From assembly GCA_031289445.1 (NCBI GenBank), contig JAITPL010000134.1, positions 1-6,995 of the forward strand: a stretch of 6,995 bases of DNA, read 5' to 3'. The notes under the pieces are model-generated. The model had not been told where the DNA came from, searched no databases, and was given only the letters and a program-made list of their open reading frames with translations. The DNA is from Tannerella sp. Lineage in GTDB: Bacteria > Bacteroidota > Bacteroidia > Bacteroidales > Tannerellaceae. Positions 1 to 5,156 of this stretch are shown here, in pieces (the stretch's first letter is position 1; every line of letters starts with the position of its first letter). The translations under genes were made by a program, and so were the position numbers.

Positions 1-324
1 GGCGTCATAATATCGCTTACTGTATAATAACCAAACAGTTATGTGATTGTTAATAAATATTATGGCAAAGTCAGGAATGTTCGGCTTTTTGTTAAGTAAG
101 AAAAAGAACTATCTTTCCTCTGTAAAAGAATTTTTTTTCATCTCTCTCGCTTGTGAATCTCAATATTTTTATGTGATTTTGCACCGTCAGGTTGATTTTT
201 TTGTGACTGAGACAGGTTTTTATCAGGATATACATCATGCAAAAAAAAACAAGTCGGACAGAGTGATTTTGATTTTGAATCCTAACTAAATAATAGATTT
301 ATATGGAAGAGACATTTTCGTGAA

Positions 325-414
325 ATGAGCAAAAAGAGAAAAACGCTTTTTTTTCTCATCGTAATATCATCGGGTATTGCTATTTATTATTTTATGGAAT
401 ATGCACGACACTAA
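325..414 (+). CDS. Candidate small single-pass membrane peptide (29 aa)
   Basis: The short plus-strand frame starts MSKKRKTLFFLIVISSG and ends YARH. It has a strongly basic N-terminus (KKRK), one uninterrupted hydrophobic segment of about 17 residues (LFFLIVISSGIAIYYFM) and a short polar tail, which is the layout of many real small membrane proteins. The ATG at 325 ends in TAA at 412-414. A possible Bacteroidetes-type -7 box, TAGATTTA (294-301), lies just upstream with TTTG copies at 268-271 and 274-277, although neither spacing is ideal. The stretch is AT-rich, and AT-rich DNA often yields hydrophobic frames by chance. No homologue is recognised, so this remains a candidate only. Confidence 0.3.
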   Translation: MSKKRKTLFFLIVISSGIAIYYFMEYARH

Positions 415-450
415 TAGGCTGGGTGAAATGAAAGGGGCTGCTTATCGTTT

Positions 451-507
451 GGTATGCGGCGGATAAGGTCAGGCAAGGGATCGCCCCTTCGCCTATACCC
501 ATAACGA
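451..507. repeat. Inverted repeat / stem-loop in the intergenic region
   Basis: AGGC (471-474) pairs with GCCT (491-494) and AAGGG (475-479) pairs with CCCTT (485-489), leaving a 5-base ATCGC loop and one bulged C. Weaker outer complements extend it: GGTAT (451-455) with ATACC (495-499), and TCGTT (445-449) with AACGA (503-507). An unpaired stretch at 456-470 interrupts the outer stem. No T-run follows on either strand. It may be a structured RNA element or a palindromic intergenic repeat; I do not recognise a known RNA family in it. Confidence 0.4.
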
Positions 508-533
508 AAAAGAAACGGAGCGTACCACGTCTC
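506..533 (-). terminator. Candidate rho-independent terminator after the NIPSNAP gene
   Basis: Read on the minus strand, GAGACG (533-528) can pair with CGTTTC (517-512), giving six pairs with one G-U wobble. One or two further pairs around a TACG loop are possible. A run of five T follows directly (511-507). It lies about 85 bp downstream of the NIPSNAP stop codon and in the right orientation. The stem is modest in strength, so the call is moderate. The pairing was done by eye, without an energy calculation. Confidence 0.5.
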
Positions 534-541
534 TACGAATA

Positions 542-594
542 CAGGGTCGCCGTGCTACTTATCACACGATATAACGAGCAGAACGACGACCCTG
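542..594. repeat. Inverted repeat (long hairpin) just past the NIPSNAP stop codon
   Basis: CAGGGTCG at 542-549 and CGACCCTG at 587-594 are perfect 8-bp inverted arms enclosing 37 bases. Inside, further short complements are possible, such as TGCT with AGCA, or CGTG (551-554) with CACG (565-568). There is no T-run on either side, so it is not a classical terminator by itself. It could protect the 3' end of the mRNA or be part of a dispersed intergenic repeat. It begins 22 bp beyond the NIPSNAP stop. Confidence 0.5.
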
Positions 595-616
595 CAAAAT
601 GCAAACAGTCATGCCT

Positions 617-1396
617 TTAGAATTGAGAAAACGGCAGAGGGGTCAGGAAGATGCTTTGGTTGCGGGTGGCGGTGTTGGCATACTGAGGGAGTTTCGACAT
701 GCGTTGCCAGTCGGGGTGGGCGACGAAATCAGCCCATACCTTAGAGCGCGTTTCCTCATCCTTATACCATGTGAGGTACATGATAGCGGGCAAGTTCGGG
801 CCGGAGAGGATGTCGCCGTAGAGGACGGAATTAATCTTGACCTTGTCGAAAAGGTTAATCTCTTCGGTGTTGAACATCTTGATTTTACGCTTGTTAGCCT
901 CCTCATTCGGACTGTGATAGATGCGTATCTCTAACAAACCTCGCGCAGGGTCGGGCAGACGGTGCGTCGGTATCTTGTCGAAGGCCTCGCTTAAATACGA
1001 TTCAAACGCCGAATAGACAGGCGAGGGCGCTGTAGTTTCAAAGAACGTTTTGGATTCGGCGAGAAACTTGGCGTCTTCCCACAAAGATTTTTTAACTTTG
1101 AGGTAGCTCGCGATGTTGGGATAGACGAGTAGCACGTGTCGCTGGTCCTTTTCTCCCTCTTTGACCTTGTAGAGCTTGAATGCTCCCGTCTTGACTTTCA
1201 GGCGGTTATAAGCCGGTAGCAGCACGTCTTTGAGGAACTCGTCCAACGAAGCGCCTTCGCCTGTCAGCGTATAAATACGCCACTCATAAATTTCTTTGGC
1301 TGCATTTGAAGCGAATGAGCTTAGGTTAGCTGCCATACCTGTTGCAGAAATAGCTGAGAAGGCTCCTGCTGCCTTGAGAAAATTTCTTCTTTTCAT
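617..1396 (-). CDS. Tat-signal NIPSNAP-domain protein
   Basis: The 259-residue product starts MKRRNFLKAAGAF, a twin-arginine export signal (RRNFLK) with a hydrophobic stretch and likely cleavage near ASNA (29-32), so a periplasmic or exported location is expected. The mature part contains two NIPSNAP-like ferredoxin-fold repeats. The first is at about 35-137 (IYEWRIYTL). The second is at about 153-255 (LLEIRIYHS, then YLTWYKDEETRSKVWADF and HPDWQRM). The fold resembles dimeric alpha-beta-barrel proteins, and the biochemical role in bacteria is not established. I chose the ATG at 1396 over the in-frame ATG at 1441: the upstream start would overlap the barrel gene and put 15 residues before the Tat motif. 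The leader is AT-rich with no Shine-Dalgarno motif. It is the last gene of the leftward run, with a candidate terminator about 85 bp after the stop. Confidence 0.85.
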   Translation of the reverse strand: MKRRNFLKAAGAFSAISATGMAANLSSFASNAAKEIYEWRIYTLTGEGASLDEFLKDVLLPAYNRLKVKTGAFKLYKVKEGEKDQRHVLLVYPNIASYLKVKKSLWEDAKFLAESKTFFETTAPSPVYSAFESYLSEAFDKIPTHRLPDPARGLLEIRIYHSPNEEANKRKIKMFNTEEINLFDKVKINSVLYGDILSGPNLPAIMYLTWYKDEETRSKVWADFVAHPDWQRMSKLPQYANTATRNQSIFLTPLPFSQF

Positions 1397-1424
1397 AGTT
1401 ATTTGTATTAAAAGTGATATTGTT

Positions 1425-4262
1425 TTACAAAGAAGGGCCACTCACGCCTCCGGGTCTGCCTCCGCCGGGCCTGCCTCCTCCATCGGGCGGGCCGTCGCGA
1501 CGCATGTCGGTCATATTTGCGCCTCCGCTGAAAATGCTGAAAGTATAGATGAAATGCAGCATGAAATAACTGCTCAGCGTGTTATATTCGGAGTAGCGCG
1601 TATAGTTGGCGGTTGTCGAGTACGAGATATTGCTGCGGTCTTGCAGGATGTCGTATAATTTCAGGCGGATGGTAGCGGCATTGCCCTTGAGGAAACTCTT
1701 GGATAGGGAGGCGTTCCAGAGCAGTTCTTCCTGCTCGTAGCCTGCGGTATAACCGGAGTTGGTCGAGTAGTTGATGTCGCTCTCAATCTTGAAATTGTAT
1801 GGCAGATAGAGAGTTGTATTGGCGCCTGCGCCGTAGTTGTAGGTATTGATGTCCTGAGCGCTGCTAAGCGAGTTAGCCGTCTTGCGGTAGGACAAGCTGC
1901 CGTTGAGACCGAAATCGGCAATGTCGGAGCGATAATTTATACCCAGGCGGTCTTGCAGTTGCAGTGATTTATTGGTGTTTTGAGACTCGTCGATATAGCT
2001 GTTGACATTGGCATACGTGGCAAAAGCCATATTGTTGAGCGATAGCTTCTTGTTAGGCAGCGGGGTGTTATAGACCACCCGCAGGTTGCCGTTATAGTTG
2101 CCGTTGATATTCTCGTAAGTCGTTGTTTTTTTACCTGTTTGGGTATCGTTCATCGTCTTGCTGACCACATCGTTTACCGTATAACTGCCGCCGCCGAAAA
2201 TCATCAGTGCAGACTGTTTTTCGGTGTTGAAATTCTGCACGCGGATACGCAATTCGTTAGTGTAGATAGGTTTGAGTTCGGGATTACCCCTGGTAGTATT
2301 AAGCGGGTCGGATACGTCCTCAACAGGCGACAGCTGTTGCATTGTAGGCTGCGAGGTAGTGCCTTCGTAGTCGATGCGGGCGTTCACATCGCGGCTCGGA
2401 CGGTAGTTGAATTGCAGGGTTGGAGAGTAGTTGACCACGCTGCGACTTGATGAATAGAGCGTTGTGTTGCCTACGAAAGTCTCGGTTTTGGCATACGACG
2501 GATCAACATTGAAGCCGATAGTGAAATTATAGAGGTCGCGTTGAGCCTTGAAAGCGATGCTTGCACGCTGGTCGGCCGATTCGTTGCGCGAACTTTGACT
2601 GTAGGTCGAATCGAGCACGTTATACGTACCGCCTGCACCGGGCGAGAATGCGTTTTTGATTGCCTCGCGTTTGTTGGCGTTATAATTGTAGGACAGTTGT
2701 ATGAAGTTATTGTGTCCTATAGGTTCGACCCACGAGAGGAAGCCGCGATAGTTGTAGTTCGTATTGTCGTAATCTATCAGCTGGTCTATGATGTCGGTCG
2801 GTCGGTCAACTTTGAAATAGTCAGTCCGCGATTTATTGTAGCTGTCGTTATCGGTCTCGCCTGCGCCTCCCGATAATGAGAGACTTAGCACGCTTCCGCG
2901 AGAATTAATCTTTCGGCTTGCTTCCAGGCGTCCCGAAGCGTTGTAGGCATTGCCCTTTGAGCCGGCGTCCGACCAGACAGTATTGACCGTGTCTGTCCTG
3001 TTATTATCCAGAGTATATGAGTTGTCAAGCTCGTTGCTTTGCGTCTTGCTGTACGTGAGGTTGGGGGTGAAAATAATCTGCGTGAGCGTATCGGGTTTGT
3101 AAGTCATACGCAGATTCAGTCCGAAATTATCATTGACCGTGTTTGAGGCGGCATCCTCGAAATCGTAAGTATGACCGCTCGGCAGTATATTTTCCTGCTC
3201 GTTCTTGGTAATAGCATCGTTGTCGGAATGATTGTAACGCACATTGCCTCCGATAGTAAATTTAGGGCTGACCTCCTTGCTGAAATTAGCTCCTATATTA
3301 CCCGATTGCGTGATACCGTTGCCTGCGCCTCCGAAAAACATCGGGCCGCGACGACCGCCGCCTCCACCCATGCCGCTGAACATCGACGAGGCAAGGTCGG
3401 TGAATCCCATGTTGTTAGTGTTGTTCAGTCCTCCGATTAAAGAGTACTGGTCGCTGTTGGCGAAGCGGTTGAGCATAAAATTGCCTTCGTAGCGTTTTTC
3501 GCTGCCGTAGCCTGCAAAAGCGTTACCGAAAGTGCCCTCTTTCATGCCCGGTCGGATAGTTAGATTGATAACAGCCTCTTCGTCGCCGTCATTGAAACCG
3601 GTCATCATCGCCATATCGCTCATCTTATCGTAGGTCTGCACCTTTTCAATCATCTTGGCGGGCAGATTCTTGGAGGCCACTTTGGGGTCGTCCGAGAAAA
3701 ATTCCTTGCCGTCAACGAGTATCTTCTTTATCGACTTGCCGTTGATCGTTACAGCGCCGTCTGTACCTACCTCCACGCCCGGCATCTTTTTTAGCAGGTC
3801 TTCGAGCATGGAGCCTTCGGTTACCTTATATGAATCGGCGTTGTACTCCACAGTGTCGCCTTTGACCATCACTTCGACCTGTTTGGCCGTTATTACAGCC
3901 TCGTCGAGCAATACGCTGTTCTCTTCCAGCTCAATCTTTCCCAGATTGACGACCGAGGTGTTTCCTGTTATCTGCAACGGCTGATAATAATGCTCATAAC
4001 CAATAAAGGAAATATGCAGGAGATATGCACCGGGAGCGATGTTCTTCAGCGAGAATGCGCCCTTGCCGTCGCTGGCGTCGCCGGCCTTCATCGTGCTGTC
4101 CTGACTTGACAGAAGCCGGACTGTTGCCGCCTCTATCTGATCGCCGCTTGTTTTCTCAACAACCGAGCCTTTCACTTCTACCTTTTGTTGCTGCGCCTTA
4201 ACCTGTAACGGCGCTACTAATAATGTAAAAACCAATAAAGCAAAATAATACTTTTTATCCAT
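1425..4262 (-). CDS. TonB-dependent receptor-like outer-membrane beta-barrel protein
   Basis: The 945-residue product is an exported outer-membrane protein. Residues 1-23 are a Sec signal peptide (DKKYY, hydrophobic core, VKA before QQQ). Residues about 28-112 form a carboxypeptidase-regulatory-like beta-sandwich (GSVVEKTSG; GAFSLKNIAPGAYLL; FIGYE). Residues about 115-237 form a plug-like region (LEDLLKKMPGVEV, INGKSIKKILVDGKEFF). The remainder has alternating aromatic/polar strands rich in Asn, Tyr and Ser, ending in the strand FMLHFIYTFSIF. This arrangement matches the Bacteroidetes 'outer membrane beta-barrel protein' family related to TonB-dependent receptors. The substrate is unknown: no SusD partner or anti-sigma gene lies beside it. 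Two oddities are a Gly-rich loop (297-316) and a Gly/Pro/Arg-rich tail after the last strand (about 919-945). The NIPSNAP gene follows after 28 bp and probably shares the transcript. Confidence 0.88.
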   Translation of the reverse strand: MDKKYYFALLVFTLLVAPLQVKAQQQKVEVKGSVVEKTSGDQIEAATVRLLSSQDSTMKAGDASDGKGAFSLKNIAPGAYLLHISFIGYEHYYQPLQITGNTSVVNLGKIELEENSVLLDEAVITAKQVEVMVKGDTVEYNADSYKVTEGSMLEDLLKKMPGVEVGTDGAVTINGKSIKKILVDGKEFFSDDPKVASKNLPAKMIEKVQTYDKMSDMAMMTGFNDGDEEAVINLTIRPGMKEGTFGNAFAGYGSEKRYEGNFMLNRFANSDQYSLIGGLNNTNNMGFTDLASSMFSGMGGGGGRRGPMFFGGAGNGITQSGNIGANFSKEVSPKFTIGGNVRYNHSDNDAITKNEQENILPSGHTYDFEDAASNTVNDNFGLNLRMTYKPDTLTQIIFTPNLTYSKTQSNELDNSYTLDNNRTDTVNTVWSDAGSKGNAYNASGRLEASRKINSRGSVLSLSLSGGAGETDNDSYNKSRTDYFKVDRPTDIIDQLIDYDNTNYNYRGFLSWVEPIGHNNFIQLSYNYNANKREAIKNAFSPGAGGTYNVLDSTYSQSSRNESADQRASIAFKAQRDLYNFTIGFNVDPSYAKTETFVGNTTLYSSSRSVVNYSPTLQFNYRPSRDVNARIDYEGTTSQPTMQQLSPVEDVSDPLNTTRGNPELKPIYTNELRIRVQNFNTEKQSALMIFGGGSYTVNDVVSKTMNDTQTGKKTTTYENINGNYNGNLRVVYNTPLPNKKLSLNNMAFATYANVNSYIDESQNTNKSLQLQDRLGINYRSDIADFGLNGSLSYRKTANSLSSAQDINTYNYGAGANTTLYLPYNFKIESDINYSTNSGYTAGYEQEELLWNASLSKSFLKGNAATIRLKLYDILQDRSNISYSTTANYTRYSEYNTLSSYFMLHFIYTFSIFSGGANMTDMRRDGPPDGGGRPGGGRPGGVSGPSL

Positions 4263-4353
4263 CTTATTTAAATTTAAAATTTATTACATGATAGACGGAC
4301 GCCCACCTCAAAAGTTTAATTAGAAGTGTATGTTTTACATTTTTTTAATATGA
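4263..4353. other. proC to barrel-gene spacer, AT-rich leader
   Basis: This 91-bp gap has no convincing minus-strand terminator. The bases just before the barrel ATG include the 12-bp AT palindrome TTTAAATTTAAA (4267-4278), typical of the AT-rich translation leaders in Bacteroidetes. On the minus strand TTGAGG (4311-4306) and TGTAAT (4288-4283) are 17 bp apart and resemble a generic sigma-70 promoter, but not the TTTG/TAnnTTTG pattern expected in this phylum. Whether the barrel gene has its own promoter is open. Confidence 0.4.
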
Positions 4354-5145
4354 TTACACAGAGGCCTTTAGACCTTTGATAATCGACTGGGTGAAACCGG
4401 CTTCTTCCATGGCATTGAGGCCTTTGATGGTGATTCCGCCGGGTGTTGTAACGCGGTCAATCTCGGCTTCGGGATGGCTGTTGTTGACGTCGAGCAGGGT
4501 GATAGCGCCCTTCAATGTCTGCATCATGATACGCTTGGCCTGTTCGGGGTACAGACCAAGTTCTATAGCGCACTCGATATTCGCCCTTATATATCTGAAT
4601 GCATAAGCAATGCCGCATGAGGCGAGGGCAGTGCCGCTGCGCATCAGTCTCTCTTCGATAATAATCGTCAATCCCAATTCTTTAAAAATGCGTTCGATGG
4701 TTGCGGTTTGTTCTGCCGACGCCTTATAGACAGATACGAAGTTAACGCTTTCCCTGACCTCTATGGCCGTATTTGGAATGATGCGGAACAGGGGAGGCAG
4801 CTCGTCGCTGTCCTTGCGCAGAAAGCCGCACAGTTGGGCGAACTCCACTCCGGCGGCTATCGAGACTATAGTCTGTTTCCGGTAGTCGAGACTGTTTTTA
4901 ATCTCATTGATAACGTCCTCGACAAACCACGGTTTGACGGCTATGACCACGATATCGGCGTCTTCGACGGCTTGCAGGTTGTCGGTCGTAGCAGTGATGT
5001 TGTCACAAGCCGCTTGCAGTCTTTCAAGAGTTTCCGTTGAGCGGTCGGCGCAACAGATATCATACTCGCTAATAATTTTGCTCTTACTTAATCCGAGCGC
5101 TATTGCTCCGCCGATATTTCCGGCTCCAATAATTGTCAGTTTCAT
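4354..5145 (-). CDS. proC: Pyrroline-5-carboxylate reductase
   Basis: This 263-residue cytoplasmic enzyme reduces P5C to proline with NAD(P)H, the last step of proline synthesis. The length is normal for the family. The N-terminus carries the Rossmann glycine motif GAGNIGGA (residues 7-14), followed by the DIVVIAVKPW strand-turn (64-73), SIAAGV (95-100) and IPNTA (123-127). The C-terminal dimerisation domain ends with the family signature RVTTPGGITIKGL (231-243). The usual SGSGPAY segment reads ASCGIAY (175-181), which I believe is a lineage variant and not damage, because the rest of the domain is intact. The ATG at 5145 places the Rossmann strand at the very N-terminus, as expected. The leader is AT-rich without a Shine-Dalgarno motif. 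The gene starts 11 bp after putA and is probably co-transcribed with it, although the two enzymes work in opposite directions. Confidence 0.95.
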   Translation of the reverse strand: MKLTIIGAGNIGGAIALGLSKSKIISEYDICCADRSTETLERLQAACDNITATTDNLQAVEDADIVVIAVKPWFVEDVINEIKNSLDYRKQTIVSIAAGVEFAQLCGFLRKDSDELPPLFRIIPNTAIEVRESVNFVSVYKASAEQTATIERIFKELGLTIIIEERLMRSGTALASCGIAYAFRYIRANIECAIELGLYPEQAKRIMMQTLKGAITLLDVNNSHPEAEIDRVTTPGGITIKGLNAMEEAGFTQSIIKGLKASV

Positions 5146-5156
5146 ATATGTTCAAT

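Larger units (their letters stand above)
1..616. other. Intergenic region with no confident gene
   Basis: Positions 1-420 are clearly AT-rich, with T- and A-runs such as those at 130-138 and 241-249, and carry only weak frames. The one reported as a candidate is the 29-residue membrane peptide at 325-414. Positions 421-600 are richer in GC and contain three successive stem-loops, including the candidate terminator. I saw no tRNA, rRNA, CRISPR repeat or insertion-sequence end. The stretch probably marks the end of the leftward transcription unit and perhaps the upstream region of whatever lies left of the window. Confidence 0.6.

Noticed and set aside
47..289. 80-residue plus-strand frame in the left intergenic region
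   Set aside because: It lies in AT-rich DNA with homopolymer runs, its translation is a mix of Phe, Lys and Tyr without a recognisable domain or membrane pattern, and no ribosome-binding or promoter signal stands out.
268..301. Possible Bacteroidetes promoter before the small membrane peptide
   Set aside because: TAGATTTA matches the -7 box in all but the last base, but the two upstream TTTG copies are 22 and 16 bp away and neither spacing is ideal; too weak to list separately.
1397..1441. Upstream in-frame ATG for the NIPSNAP gene
   Set aside because: It would overlap the barrel gene's end and bury the twin-arginine motif 15 residues inside the protein; the ATG at 1396 fits the signal peptide.
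1296..1658. 120-residue plus-strand frame opposite the barrel/NIPSNAP junction
   Set aside because: It is antisense to two well-supported genes and spans their junction; its Ala/Arg-rich translation mirrors the codon use of the opposite strand.
4283..4311. Sigma-70-like promoter before the barrel gene (TTGAGG, 17 bp, TGTAAT)
   Set aside because: The boxes resemble the enterobacterial consensus, but Bacteroidetes normally use TTTG and TAnnTTTG. The closest such boxes here have the wrong spacing, so I do not list it as a promoter.
4330..4347. Small plus-strand hairpin ATGT-TTT-ACAT followed by seven T
   Set aside because: The stem is only four AT-rich pairs and no plus-strand gene precedes it, so it is unlikely to act as a terminator.
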